From the NCBI RefSeq assembly GCF_001456025.1, contig NZ_LMTZ01000087.1, positions 62,001-126,000 on the forward strand: a DNA stretch of 64,000 bases, in the 5' to 3' direction. Position 1 is the stretch's first letter; each line of letters begins with the position of its first letter. The notes under the pieces are model-generated. The model made no database searches. It saw only the letters and a list, made by a program, of their open reading frames with translations, and was not told where the DNA came from. Both the position numbers and the translations under genes were made by a program. Shown here in pieces: positions 9,502 to 19,662 of this stretch. The stretch is from Mastigocoleus testarum BC008 (lineage in GTDB: Bacteria; Cyanobacteriota; Cyanobacteriia; Cyanobacteriales; Nostocaceae).

Positions 9502-9997
9502 AATTTCCTGAAATTAAAATACTATTACGGTACTGAGATGTTTTTGATTGTTAGCCATCAATACTGCAAACAGTATTTTCTCGAGGCTAACTCTGTGGTG
9601 TAACCTTCTACGACAGGTTTCATTACTTATGCAGCTAAAAGTAAGGATATTTAAATGTGTGAAATAATTAATTGGAGTAGAAAACTAATAAATCTATTTA
9701 GCTTCTACTGATTATTTAATGCCATACTTTATTTGATAACTTGTATTGTTCCGAGTATTTTTTCTTGAATACTGGATATACCATTTTGAACGCGATCACA
9801 CCACAGTTTTGATATATCCTCGGTTTTTACTATCCGAGTGGGTGTATAATTTTTGTAAATTTCTTCGCTGGTAAAGCTGGTAGAGCAGAGCCTGGTTATT
9901 TTGTTTTCAGTCGTTGCAATCTACATATACTATGTTGAAAATATAGATATGTTTTTATTCAGGCACGATAAATTTAACTATATATTTTCAATACAAT
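9502..9997. other. Intergenic region with a start-less 63-codon open stretch
   Basis: About 500 bp. On the minus strand, 9920 down to 9729 is open for 63 codons and has protein-like composition (with SFTSEEIYKNYTP and EDISKLWCDRVQNG) but has no ATG, GTG or TTG start. It may be a gene fragment or chance. Nothing else is recognised. Confidence 0.4.
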
Positions 9998-10849
9998 CTA
10001 TTCGGTAAACGCAGGTCTTACTTTTTGAGCTAGTTGTAATTGTTGTTGTAAACTTTCCCAATCTTCTCCTTCAATTAAGTCAATCAAATAACCCAAGTTA
10101 TAACGATATTCTTTGAGCGAAGTCAGTAATTCTTGACGATTGTACTTTGCCATCATGACCCCTAATTCTGGATTTCCACCACCCACTCGACTGGTATCGC
10201 GAAATCCCGAACTAGCTAGTTTTTGAGCTAATTCTACTACTGCATTATTATTTTCATTCATACAAGCATGTAATAATGAGGCGCTTACCATAACTGGTAA
10301 ATGTGAAATCCAACTGACAGCTTTATCATGTACTTCCGGACTACAGTGATGAATATTAGCTCCTAATTGAGATGCAAGATTTTCTACAGTTTTAAGGGCA
10401 TCATTTACGGTTGTATCTACTGGTGTGAATACGTAGGGATTATCCTTAAATAATTTTCGCTTAGCTGCTGTAATTCCACTTTCTGCAGTCCCCGCCATCG
10501 GATGTCCGCCGACAAAGTTATTCCATAGAGATGTTGCAGTTTTAACTACAGGTGTTTTAACTGAACCAACATCGGTGATAATTGTCGTTGAAGGTAGATG
10601 AGTAATTAACTGCTTGAGTATGGGAACAATAAGTCCTAGGGGTGTACAAATAAATATCACCTCTGCAGATTTTAGGTGACTCATGTCAGTTGATGCTTCA
10701 TCTACGTTTCCAAGAGTAACTGCTTGCTCGCAAGTAGATTCCTGGCGACTAACTCCAATTACATGATGTCCCTGGTCTCGCAAATCAAAACCCAAAGATC
10801 CACCGATCAATCCCAATCCTAAAATACCTATATTCATTGATTTTGACAT
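9998..10849 (-). CDS. tyrA: Arogenate/prephenate dehydrogenase
   Basis: About 283 aa, the usual length for cyanobacterial TyrA. The N-terminal Rossmann domain has GLGLIGGSLG for NAD(P) binding; the C-terminal helical domain carries VSWISHLPVMVSASLL and SSGFRDTSRVGGGNPELG, both typical of the family. The enzyme oxidatively decarboxylates arogenate (or prephenate) in tyrosine synthesis; cyanobacterial members mostly use arogenate with NADP. A TTG eight codons further upstream would extend the frame to 10861; the ATG at 10849 has a GAG-containing site upstream, and an ATG at 10837 (MNIGILG) also fits homologue starts. It is monocistronic here. A DAHP synthase of the same wider pathway lies about 10 kb away but is not linked. 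Confidence 0.93.
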   Translation of the reverse strand: MSKSMNIGILGLGLIGGSLGFDLRDQGHHVIGVSRQESTCEQAVTLGNVDEASTDMSHLKSAEVIFICTPLGLIVPILKQLITHLPSTTIITDVGSVKTPVVKTATSLWNNFVGGHPMAGTAESGITAAKRKLFKDNPYVFTPVDTTVNDALKTVENLASQLGANIHHCSPEVHDKAVSWISHLPVMVSASLLHACMNENNNAVVELAQKLASSGFRDTSRVGGGNPELGVMMAKYNRQELLTSLKEYRYNLGYLIDLIEGEDWESLQQQLQLAQKVRPAFTE

Positions 10850-11147
10850 TTTTATTCTCAATATTTTGCTCTTACTTTACTGATTCACATTCTTTGCTAG
10901 TTATAAATACTTAGAGTATTGGATTTCCCCAGGGCATTTTTCAAACTACTCATTTACACTATTAGCTGATTCTAAAATTCCCCAGTTCCCTGTTTTTCTT
11001 TTTTGTTAGAGAAATAAACTGACTCACAATTCCACTAACAAAGATTTATTCCTAATAAGGAATGTGAAGTAGAGGTTCTTTATTTGTTTCACTCACAACT
11101 AGCAATTCGAGTTAATTTTTTGGGTTGGCATCCTAGAGGTAGTCTTA

Positions 11148-12737
11148 ATGACTGTAGAAGAATTACTAAAAAAATATGCTTTGGGAGCAAGAGATTTTAG
11201 TGCTCTTGACTTATCAGAAGCTAATTTAAGTGGCGTCAAGTTAACTGACATCAATCTAAGTCATAGTAACTTGAGTCTAATTAACTTCAGTGGTGCAAAT
11301 TTAATATCTAGCAATTTAAGTTATACCAAATTGAATGTGGCAAGATTGCGGGGTGCTTACTTAAGTAATGCCAACCTAAACAATGCGAGCCTCAATGTTG
11401 CTAATTTGATTAGGGCAGATTTAAGCAGCGCTCAATTACAAAAAGCAACCTTAATTCGGGCTGAGTTAATTCGGGCAAATCTTAGCAATGCTAATTTGTG
11501 GGAAGCAAATTTGAGTGGTTCAGATTTGCGAGAAGCAACACTGCGACAAGTTAATTTTAATCGTGCAAACTTACATCAGGTTACTTTAAAAGATGCTTCA
11601 TTGACAGGAGCTAATTTAGAACAAGCTAATTTAAATAACTCCGATTTGGCTCGCTCTAATATGAGTGGAAGTAATTTTCGAGATGCACAGTTAAAGCAGG
11701 CAAACCTCAGTCGTAGTAATCTTAGCGGAGCAAACTTAAGTGGTGCAAATCTTCGTTGGGCTGACTTGAGCGGTGCAAATCTTCGTTGGGCTGATTTGAG
11801 CGGTGCTAAACTCAGTGGGGCTAAGTTAGTTGGAGCAGATTTAAGTAATAGTAATCTAACAAATGCAAGTCTGGTTCAAGCCGATTTAACAAATTCAAAG
11901 TTAATTAAAACTGAATGGGTGGGTGCGGATCTCACCGGAGCAACATTAACAGGTTCTCAACTTTATGGAACTTCTAGATTTGGCTTAAAAACAAATGACA
12001 TTATTTGCGAGTGGGTAGATCTCAGTCCCAATGGCGATCGCTCTGTCATCCACAAATTTAATCCTGAAGAATCGAAATGCTTTTTTAATAAGACTTCCCC
12101 TACAGTCAAGATTATTGTTGATAGAGCATTAGATTATGAAGCTCATCTCGTGCTTTCTGGTGCTTATTATCAAATTTCTCGTTATTTTCACCGCTTCACC
12201 GATGGTACAGAAAAACATTTAGAGGAACCCCCAAGCATAGAAGTTGGAAGTCGCCGTACAATTATTACTTTTAAAATTAATAGCGATGAATTTTTGTTGG
12301 CTGCTGCTTATATAGCAATTATCCCTTTTAAAGATGCTGAATATACCCAAAAAAGTATTTGCATGGCTGTAGATGCAATTACCAGTGAAGATGTTGCTTA
12401 TTTCTGTTTTTCTAATCCTAATATTGTTCAAAAATTAAACACACTCATAGAACAAGTTGTTCGTAATGTTAATTCTTTGAAAAAAATGAAAAATTCCTTA
12501 CAACATTCAGGGAAGAGGAAGTTTTTCCAGGCATCTACACAAATTATTATGACTAATTCTAGTGCTCAGACACTGATGATATACGAAAATCCCAATTTTG
12601 GAACAAAAATCGTTAATAACTCTGAAGCGAATACCTATCCCTACAAAGATGGCTCAAATAACATACCAAAAATGACAACCCTTTCTCAGAGTATGATTAT
12701 TGATTTTATTAATGGATTTTATGAAATTGTTGTCTAA
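11148..12737 (+). CDS. Pentapeptide-repeat protein with a unique C-terminal region
   Basis: 529 aa. Residues about 18-275 are an uninterrupted run of A(D/N)LxX pentapeptide repeats (SGANLSGANLRWADLSGANL-like), predicted to form a right-handed quadrilateral beta helix. The opening MTVEELLKKYALGARDFSALDL resembles the short N-terminal cap seen on many cyanobacterial pentapeptide proteins. Residues about 285-529 are a separate globular region with no repeats that I do not recognise. Two consecutive repeats around 11757-11800 are near-identical at the DNA level, pointing to recent repeat duplication. No signal peptide or membrane helix is seen. Function unknown; family members act as scaffolds or protein mimics. 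Confidence 0.88.
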   Translation: MTVEELLKKYALGARDFSALDLSEANLSGVKLTDINLSHSNLSLINFSGANLISSNLSYTKLNVARLRGAYLSNANLNNASLNVANLIRADLSSAQLQKATLIRAELIRANLSNANLWEANLSGSDLREATLRQVNFNRANLHQVTLKDASLTGANLEQANLNNSDLARSNMSGSNFRDAQLKQANLSRSNLSGANLSGANLRWADLSGANLRWADLSGAKLSGAKLVGADLSNSNLTNASLVQADLTNSKLIKTEWVGADLTGATLTGSQLYGTSRFGLKTNDIICEWVDLSPNGDRSVIHKFNPEESKCFFNKTSPTVKIIVDRALDYEAHLVLSGAYYQISRYFHRFTDGTEKHLEEPPSIEVGSRRTIITFKINSDEFLLAAAYIAIIPFKDAEYTQKSICMAVDAITSEDVAYFCFSNPNIVQKLNTLIEQVVRNVNSLKKMKNSLQHSGKRKFFQASTQIIMTNSSAQTLMIYENPNFGTKIVNNSEANTYPYKDGSNNIPKMTTLSQSMIIDFINGFYEIVV

Positions 12738-12915
12738 CATTGCATTTGAAGTTTAGAGACGTACCAAAGCCTGTAGTACCCCCTTAGCTTGTACTACCTC
12801 TTTATTTACAGGAATTTGAGAATAAATAAATTCGTCATAATTAATAAAAGAAACCATTATGTTTTAATTAATCTGGCCACATATTAATCAATAACTTAAT
12901 CCAGGAGGAAAGAAA

Positions 12916-13509
12916 GTGAGGGACGCTTTTAATAAAATGATGGGGAAGACTCGCTACGTAGTCTCCCGTCTGATGTTACATTTATCTGGCTCAGATGTTG
13001 CACCAATCTTAGGTGTATTAAATAGTAATGCCCGTACAGCCATTAATGCTGATGGGGAAATTACAGTTTTAGGGGAAGTGTTGGTAGAAATTTGTCAAAC
13101 TCTACTACAGTATGACGAATACTGGCTTTCTGCTAGTAACGAAGGTGAGTTCTTTTGGAATGAAGGTGAAGCTGGTGATTATGTAAATGAATTATTTACC
13201 GATTCAGCCGAACGTTATTTAAGTGAACCTGATTTTAGTTCCGATGTTGATGCAGAAGAACCCCTATCCCTTCCAGCTACGCGCAATGTGGTTGTGATGA
13301 TTACAGTAGCATACGAGGGAGAGGAACCGGATTTAGAAACAGACCTTTCTAATATCGAAGCGCTTAAATATGGTCTCAAGGGTTTAATAAATTTAAATTA
13401 CAAAGAAAAATATCGGGCTATTCAAGTACATTTTTCACCTGCACGTTTGGGTGACGAGCTTACCAACGACCAACTTTTACAGTATTATCCCGAACTTATT
13501 CCTTTGTAA
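12916..13509 (+). CDS. DUF1517 family protein
   Basis: 197 aa from a GTG start with a perfect AGGAGG at 12903-12908, 7 bp upstream, which fixes the start. The C-terminal half (VVVMITVAYEGEEPDLETDL, LINLNYKEKYRAIQVHFSPA, LLQYYPELIPL) matches the conserved core of DUF1517 proteins of cyanobacteria and chloroplasts. The larger membrane-anchored members of the family have an N-terminal hydrophobic region that is absent here, so this form looks soluble. Function unknown. The last codons are duplicated downstream of the stop. It is monocistronic between the pentapeptide gene and a converging giant kinase gene. Confidence 0.85.
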   Translation: MRDAFNKMMGKTRYVVSRLMLHLSGSDVAPILGVLNSNARTAINADGEITVLGEVLVEICQTLLQYDEYWLSASNEGEFFWNEGEAGDYVNELFTDSAERYLSEPDFSSDVDAEEPLSLPATRNVVVMITVAYEGEEPDLETDLSNIEALKYGLKGLINLNYKEKYRAIQVHFSPARLGDELTNDQLLQYYPELIPL

Positions 13510-13542
13510 TACAGTATTATCCCGAACTTATTCCTTTGTAAT
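13479..13542. repeat. Perfect 32-bp tandem duplication across the DUF1517 stop codon
   Basis: Bases 13479-13510 and 13511-13542 are identical. The first copy encodes the last residues and the TAA of the DUF1517 gene; the second repeats the same codons and stop downstream without altering the protein. Confidence 0.95.
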
Positions 13543-13574
13543 AAGGATAAATTGACATATTCCGCGCATCAATT

Positions 13575-13681
13575 AATTAGGAACTTTCAATTAAAAAATA
13601 TACTATTATTCAGGTCGCACCTACATGCATCCCTATCGGAAATCAATAATAGTATAAATTATTTTTTGCAAGTTCCTTAAT
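13575..13681. repeat. Palindromic MITE-like element, copy 1
   Basis: About 105 bp with long imperfect inverted arms: GGAACTT at the left end, AAGTTCC at the right end, and TATACTATTATT facing AATAATAGTATA inside. The same arms recur at 21717-21820. It sits between convergent genes and may serve as their terminator. Confidence 0.75.
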
Positions 13682-13709
13682 GCGCTAATTAACCACTAAA
13701 ATCAAATTA

Positions 13710-16700
13710 TTACATGGGAGTCACTAGCGGCAAACTTATAAAAAACTTAGTTCCCTGACCAATTTTGGACTGCACTTCTAGGCTACCACTATGTTTTTCT
13801 ACTGCAACTTGATAAGCAATCGCCAATCCTAAGCCTGTTCCTTTGCCAACTGCTTTCGTGGTAAACTGCCGATCAAAAATTTTCGAGCATACCTCTTCAG
13901 ACATACCTTTTCCATTATCACTGATGCAAATTTCCACACTGTGAGAATCAATGAGTTGAGTTTGGATTGTAATTCGCTGCGGATTGGCTTGGAGTTCTTC
14001 AAAAGATTGCTCCTGAGCGATTTCATCGAACATATCGATCGCATTTGCTAGCAGATTCATAAATACCTGATTTAGTTGACCAGGAAAACATTCAATTTCT
14101 GGTAATTCCCCATAATCGCGAATCACCTCAATTTCCGGTCGGAAGTTTTTTGCTTTCAAGCGATATTTCAAAATCAACAGCGTGCTATCGATCCCTTGAT
14201 GAACATTTGCCTTGAATTTTGATTCCGTATCGGCACGCGAAAATATCCGCAGACTGTTACTGATACCGCGAATGCGATCGCAGCCAAACTTCATTGAGTT
14301 AAGCATTTTCTGCAAGTCTTCGAGCAAAAAATCAATGTCTAAATCTTCAAGCAAATTTTCAATGTCCTCACCGGGTTCGGGGAAGGATTTACGGTAGCAT
14401 TGCAAACATTTAGTAATGTCATGGATGAAGTTGCGAACTTCAACAATATTGCCACTAACGAAGCCGAGGGGATTGTTGATTTCATGGGCGACACCTGCTA
14501 CCAAATTACCTAACGCTGACATTTTTTCGCTTTGTACCAGTTGCAGTTGCGATTCTTCAAGCTGTTGGGCATAATCTTGAGCTTGTTGGTAGAGTTGTGC
14601 GTTTTCTAGTGCTATTGCTGCCTGAGTCCCAAGTAAATGGAGTGTAGCCTGCCGTTCAGCGTGAAAAACACCAGTAGTATTGCGATTACCCAGGTATAGG
14701 ATACCCCGTAGCTGAGTACGATCTAGCAGGGGCAAGCATAGTACACTGGCAAAGCGCTGTTCGAAAAAGTAGCGATCAACAATGGGTAAATTACTGCTAG
14801 GGCTATTGATGACAACTGTTTCACCAGTGTGCTTGACATACTGAATGAGTTGTACAGGTAAGTTTTTAGCATCTTTGAGGGGGAATATAGATAGATCGGT
14901 TACATCCAATGTTGCGATAGCCCGAACCCGCACTTCGCCATCAGGTTCGCACAGGATTATGGCACAAAAATCGCCACCTGAATTTTGTAGAACAATCTGG
15001 GTAATTTTCCTCAGCAGTTCCTCAATATTGATAGTGCTAGAAATAGCTTGGGATGCTTTGAGGATAGTAACAAAGTCTAAAGCTGTATTGGCGTTTTGAT
15101 CGGAACTCTGGTTTTTTTTGGAAGTTGTGCTGATGACTGAATTTGAGGAAAAGATTGAGGTTAGTGTTAGCAAAGGATCGAAGCCTTGGTTGGCATGTTG
15201 CAAAATGGGGTATAGCAATTGAGGATAATTTGCTTCTAGGCGATTAGTTTTAGCTGTGGCTCCCCAACGAGCGTAGCAGTAGTATGCTTCTTGCATGTAG
15301 CCTGCAGCTACTTTCTCTTTCCCCCATTCAAGATAAAACTTAGCAGCGAGTTCATTGGCTAGGGCTTCGTCTTGAATAAATTTATTTTTTTTAGCTCTGG
15401 TGATGGCTGAGTCGTACAGTTCCATCGCGGCTAATTTGTCTTGACTATTTCGAGATATTTCTGCTTCAACTAAATCAAACTTATGCTGAAAGTTCTCTTG
15501 AGAAATTTTTGCCCAAACTTTTAATTGTTCTTGATTTTCTAGAACCTGCTCTAAAATTCTTGATTTGTCTTCAGTAAAAGTGTCTTTGTAACACACTAAT
15601 AGTGATAAGGAATGGTAATAATTATGCTCTATAACTGTGAAGTGACCAGCAATAAAACCAAGAGTTTCTTTGGCAAAAACAAGATATTTTAGTGCATCTT
15701 TGGGCTGATCAAAAAGATACAAAGTCTGAGCTTTAAGGATCTGATAAATACAAATTGCCGGAAAACTTTTACGACTGTGGCAAGTTTCCAGATACTTTAT
15801 TTCATCTACTCCTTGAAATCGACCAGTTAAAGTTTCCTGGTTTAGCGTTATCAAGTTTGATATAGCCAACTGAATTCCAATCGTGATGTCATAGGCATAA
15901 TAATGCTGAATCTGGTCTAAGATAGGTAGGTAAACAGGAAAATCTTTTAATACCTCACTCAGGTTTTTTCCCGAATGGAAAATACTTAAAATCCGATTGT
16001 ATGCAATGTAGCCAGTAAATTGAAGCTGCCCAGACTCTAAGCCTGCTGCATACCCTTGATTATTAATACTCTCACAATTACTAATATGTTTTTTCCAGTA
16101 CAGCAGAAATGCTGCAAGAATATTGCAAGCCTTCGATTGCTGTGCTGGATCATTAAATTTTTGACTGAGTTTCAAAGACAAGATGCCAAACTCATAGCCC
16201 GATTCATAGTCTCCGAAAATTGAGATGACAAGAACACCATAGAATGAGTAACCAAAACAACATTCTGAGGTATGTCCATATTGCAACGACAAGTTCACCA
16301 TCTTGACCACTAAAACACTCCAGAGTTCTTGGTTAACGCTGAAGGTTGCTGGGAGGAGATTATGAAGTACCGCGATCGCACTTCTTTTTTCGGGGACTTT
16401 TATTTCTGGAAGGTCGATTAAAGACGCAATATCTCGATTCCCTAACCTGTTTCTTGTAGATTTTAATTCATCATCAAGTTCTTGCGATAGATTGTTTTCA
16501 TTCCATTGAATTCCTAATAAATCTAAAGCTATTTTTCCTTCATTTATTGCATCTTGATATTTAGCAGTTACAGTATGTTGGATAATAAGAAGATTATAAA
16601 TCTCTACTTTTTCTATTGCTGACTTTGCTTTTACAAGAGTCTTATGAGCCAGGATTTCTGATTTTTCTATATCTCCCTGTAAATATTCAGCTTCTGAGCA

Positions 16701-19106
16701 TTCTTTATGCAAGTTAAATTTCAATTCATATTCATTATCCCAATCTTCACATTCTAGAAGTTTTATACCAACATTTAGGTATTTAACTGCTGCGGAGTAA
16801 GCAATTGATTTTTTAGCTTTTTGAGCAGCTCTTAAATTCAGGCTGGCGAGTTCAACTCGTTCGCTTTTATTGTTGATTAACTCAATCCCTATATTTAATT
16901 GATTGGCAATATTAAATATTTGAGTTTCTAGCTCTTGTGTTCTTGTGCTACTTAGTAGCAATTGTCCAATTCTTAAATGAGTTCTCTGTTTTTGGTCTTC
17001 TGGAATTAAAGAATAAGAAGCCTGTTGAACGCGATCATGCAAAAAGCGGTACCCCACTGAAATATCATCAGCACGCTTTTCCTCACTTTGCTCTGCCTGG
17101 AAAAACTTATAGGTTTCACTCTCCGGAATTACAAGCCCCTGCCGCAAAACCATCCATAAATCTGCTGCTACCTCATCTTGCCGGACCTCGCAGATCGCCG
17201 CCAACGTTTCCAAATTGAAACGGTTACCAATGCACGCTGCTAGTTTCAAAATTTCTTGCGTGGCTTCTGGTAGCTTTTGCAACCGCCCTACCATAAATTC
17301 TACGACATCATCTGTTATTGCCAACTGCCTGATCATGGCTAAATCACATTCCCAATAGCCCACCTCACTATTGAAGAAAATGGCATCCTCCGTGTACAAT
17401 CCCTGTAAAAACTGCGTTGCAAAAAATGGATTACCATGAGTTTTTTGGTATACCAACTGTGATAGTGGTACAGCGACTTCAGCCGAGCAACGCAGTGTAT
17501 CTGCCACCAAACAGGTAATGTCAGAGCAATCCAAAGTCGCCAAAGTCAATGTATTGAGTTGTGTACCTTGTTTGCCAATTTCATTAAGTACCAGCATCAG
17601 CGGATGCGCCGGAAATACCTCGTTATCTCGATAAGCACCCAACACCAGTAAATAACCTGAATCTGAATCGTCCATCAATAGCTTCAGCAAATTGAGTGAT
17701 GCCGAATCCGCCCATTGCAAGTCATCCAAAAAGATAACTAAGGGGTGTTCTTTGGTAGTGAAAACGCGCACAAATTTCCCAAATAGTAAGTTAAAACGGG
17801 TTTGTGCCGCGCCATCCAATAGTTTTGGTACAGCCGGTTGCTTGCCAATGATATGTTCCAGTTCTGGAATTACCTCAAGGATGACCTGTCCACTTTCGCC
17901 CACTGCTTGGAGAATTTTTTCTTTCCAGATTTTTAAGGCAGAATCGGGTTCACCAAGCAATTGTCCCATCAAGCTACGGAAGGCTTGCACGAAGGCAGAA
18001 AAAGGAACATTGCGGTTAAATTGATCGAACTTGCCTTGGATAAAGTAGCCTTGTTGACGGGTGATAGGTTTATGGACTTCGTTCACGACGGCGGTTTTGC
18101 CAATTCCAGAGAGGCCCGCCACTAACATCATTTCGGTTTTACCTGCAGCAACCCGCTCGAAAGCATCGAGTAAGGTTTGGACTTCAGCTTTTCGTCCATA
18201 GAGTTTTTCCGAAACGATGAAGCGATCGCAGGCATCCCGTTCGCCTAACTCAAAGGCGGTAATTTCTCCTATTGCTCTCCATTGCTGCACGCAGAACTCT
18301 AAATCGTACTTGAGTCCCAAAGCATTTTGATAGCGGTCTTCAGCATTTTTGGACATTAACTTCAGGACTATAGCCCTTACCATCGCCGGGATTATTTCCT
18401 GGCTCGGATCAGGAAATATTACCGGATGAGCAATGTGACAATGCAGCAGTTCCATAGGATCGGTTGTTGGAAATGGCAGTTCTCCCACCAACAGTTCGAA
18501 CAAAGTTACGCCAAGAGAATAGAAATCTGTGCGATAGTCAATCCCTCGGTTCATTCTTCCAGTTTGTTCCGGCGATAAATATGCCAATGTTCCTTCTAGA
18601 ACATTGGGGTTTTTGATTTCCTGAGTTTCTAAAGGTAGTAATGAGGCAATACTAAAGTCAATTAATTTGATTTCTTTGGTTTGGGGATTAATTAAAATAT
18701 TTGCAGGTTTAATATCTTTATGGATTACACGATTTTGATGTAGACTGTGGAGAATCTCGGCAACTTGCAACGTAGCTGATAATATATCTACAACAGATTT
18801 GAATTTACCGTTATGCATATACTGATGCAGCGATATTCCACCAAAATCTTCCATTACTAAAGCATAACTATTGTCGCAAAACTCTAAACTGTAAGGACGA
18901 ACAATAGAGAGAATATCTAAACTTTTGGCAATGGTATACTGATTGCGGAAATGTAGTAATTCCTTGAAATTTGGATAAGGATTCTTCAAGAGTTTTATGA
19001 CAACAGGTTTTTGGTCATCTTCTCGGACAGCACGATATACCATGGTCCGGGAACCATTGTAGAGTTCTTCTATAACGTGATATCCGGAAATCTTAACCAT
19101 AAACAT
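13710..19106 (-). CDS. Giant Ser/Thr kinase - AAA ATPase - GAF - histidine kinase hybrid (HstK-like)
   Basis: 1798 aa. An N-terminal Hanks-type kinase domain (about 1-270) has lysine VIKLL (about K38), VIHKDIKPANIL (D131) and a DFG variant, DFS at 150-152. Then come a STAND/AAA-type ATPase with GLSGIGKTAVVNE (about 340) and Walker B LVIFLDDLQWAD, a long TPR-like helical region (about 600-1290), a GAF domain (about 1340-1500), and a histidine kinase with H box GVAHEINNPLG (about 1540), N box NLLANAID and G boxes ISDNGKGMSEE and GKGTGLGLAIA. The layout matches the cyanobacterial hybrid kinases typified by HstK. Such proteins join eukaryote-type and two-component phosphorylation; here the histidine kinase half looks intact, while the DFS substitution leaves the Ser/Thr kinase activity in doubt. 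M3 is an equally good start. No receiver gene is adjacent. Confidence 0.93.
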   Translation of the reverse strand: MFMVKISGYHVIEELYNGSRTMVYRAVREDDQKPVVIKLLKNPYPNFKELLHFRNQYTIAKSLDILSIVRPYSLEFCDNSYALVMEDFGGISLHQYMHNGKFKSVVDILSATLQVAEILHSLHQNRVIHKDIKPANILINPQTKEIKLIDFSIASLLPLETQEIKNPNVLEGTLAYLSPEQTGRMNRGIDYRTDFYSLGVTLFELLVGELPFPTTDPMELLHCHIAHPVIFPDPSQEIIPAMVRAIVLKLMSKNAEDRYQNALGLKYDLEFCVQQWRAIGEITAFELGERDACDRFIVSEKLYGRKAEVQTLLDAFERVAAGKTEMMLVAGLSGIGKTAVVNEVHKPITRQQGYFIQGKFDQFNRNVPFSAFVQAFRSLMGQLLGEPDSALKIWKEKILQAVGESGQVILEVIPELEHIIGKQPAVPKLLDGAAQTRFNLLFGKFVRVFTTKEHPLVIFLDDLQWADSASLNLLKLLMDDSDSGYLLVLGAYRDNEVFPAHPLMLVLNEIGKQGTQLNTLTLATLDCSDITCLVADTLRCSAEVAVPLSQLVYQKTHGNPFFATQFLQGLYTEDAIFFNSEVGYWECDLAMIRQLAITDDVVEFMVGRLQKLPEATQEILKLAACIGNRFNLETLAAICEVRQDEVAADLWMVLRQGLVIPESETYKFFQAEQSEEKRADDISVGYRFLHDRVQQASYSLIPEDQKQRTHLRIGQLLLSSTRTQELETQIFNIANQLNIGIELINNKSERVELASLNLRAAQKAKKSIAYSAAVKYLNVGIKLLECEDWDNEYELKFNLHKECSEAEYLQGDIEKSEILAHKTLVKAKSAIEKVEIYNLLIIQHTVTAKYQDAINEGKIALDLLGIQWNENNLSQELDDELKSTRNRLGNRDIASLIDLPEIKVPEKRSAIAVLHNLLPATFSVNQELWSVLVVKMVNLSLQYGHTSECCFGYSFYGVLVISIFGDYESGYEFGILSLKLSQKFNDPAQQSKACNILAAFLLYWKKHISNCESINNQGYAAGLESGQLQFTGYIAYNRILSIFHSGKNLSEVLKDFPVYLPILDQIQHYYAYDITIGIQLAISNLITLNQETLTGRFQGVDEIKYLETCHSRKSFPAICIYQILKAQTLYLFDQPKDALKYLVFAKETLGFIAGHFTVIEHNYYHSLSLLVCYKDTFTEDKSRILEQVLENQEQLKVWAKISQENFQHKFDLVEAEISRNSQDKLAAMELYDSAITRAKKNKFIQDEALANELAAKFYLEWGKEKVAAGYMQEAYYCYARWGATAKTNRLEANYPQLLYPILQHANQGFDPLLTLTSIFSSNSVISTTSKKNQSSDQNANTALDFVTILKASQAISSTINIEELLRKITQIVLQNSGGDFCAIILCEPDGEVRVRAIATLDVTDLSIFPLKDAKNLPVQLIQYVKHTGETVVINSPSSNLPIVDRYFFEQRFASVLCLPLLDRTQLRGILYLGNRNTTGVFHAERQATLHLLGTQAAIALENAQLYQQAQDYAQQLEESQLQLVQSEKMSALGNLVAGVAHEINNPLGFVSGNIVEVRNFIHDITKCLQCYRKSFPEPGEDIENLLEDLDIDFLLEDLQKMLNSMKFGCDRIRGISNSLRIFSRADTESKFKANVHQGIDSTLLILKYRLKAKNFRPEIEVIRDYGELPEIECFPGQLNQVFMNLLANAIDMFDEIAQEQSFEELQANPQRITIQTQLIDSHSVEICISDNGKGMSEEVCSKIFDRQFTTKAVGKGTGLGLAIAYQVAVEKHSGSLEVQSKIGQGTKFFISLPLVTPM

Positions 19107-19662
19107 TTATCCTTAATCCTTCCAGATTTAGTATTCCCTATTAATCCAAGTAGTGGCTCATACTTATACCATAATTTATAAATCGTAGGGACATACTGAC
19201 ATGTGTTGGTGTCAATTTACGTTTGAAAACCTTGATAGACAAGTAGGTGGACAAAAATGTTTACGGACATATGTGTCATTCCGCTTTACTTCATATGCGC
19301 TGCACGCACGCTGACGCTAACGCAATGGCATCGTGAATTAATTCTATCCAACTACTTAAGCTTTTAAGACAAAATCATTACTAAGCCACTTCCAGTATTT
19401 CCCCTTCTCAGGGGAAAAGCAGTATAGGGTGGAAAGTGAGTGATAGAAAAAATACTGGGGTTTCATAAAAATTACTCAGATTTGGGCAGGCAGGTTTTTC
19501 CAAGGGCAAAAATAAACTTGTAAAACCCTTCCTGGAGTTGCTTTTCGCATTAAATAGTTCCCAACGACCGACCTATGCCCTTTTGAACCCCTTCAATATC
19601 ACTTGCCTATCGTCCTGTTCTCGCAATTGTTAAGATTTGATATAGCACAATTTGAAATTCTC
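19107..19662. other. Divergent intergenic region, no gene seen
   Basis: About 555 bp between the divergent giant kinase and lipoprotein genes, so it should hold both promoters. It contains a GC-rich repeat-like patch at about 19298-19335 (GCTGCACGCACGCTGACGC) and a short hairpin TTCCCC-TTCTCA-GGGGAA near 19400. No reading frame is supported. Confidence 0.5.
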
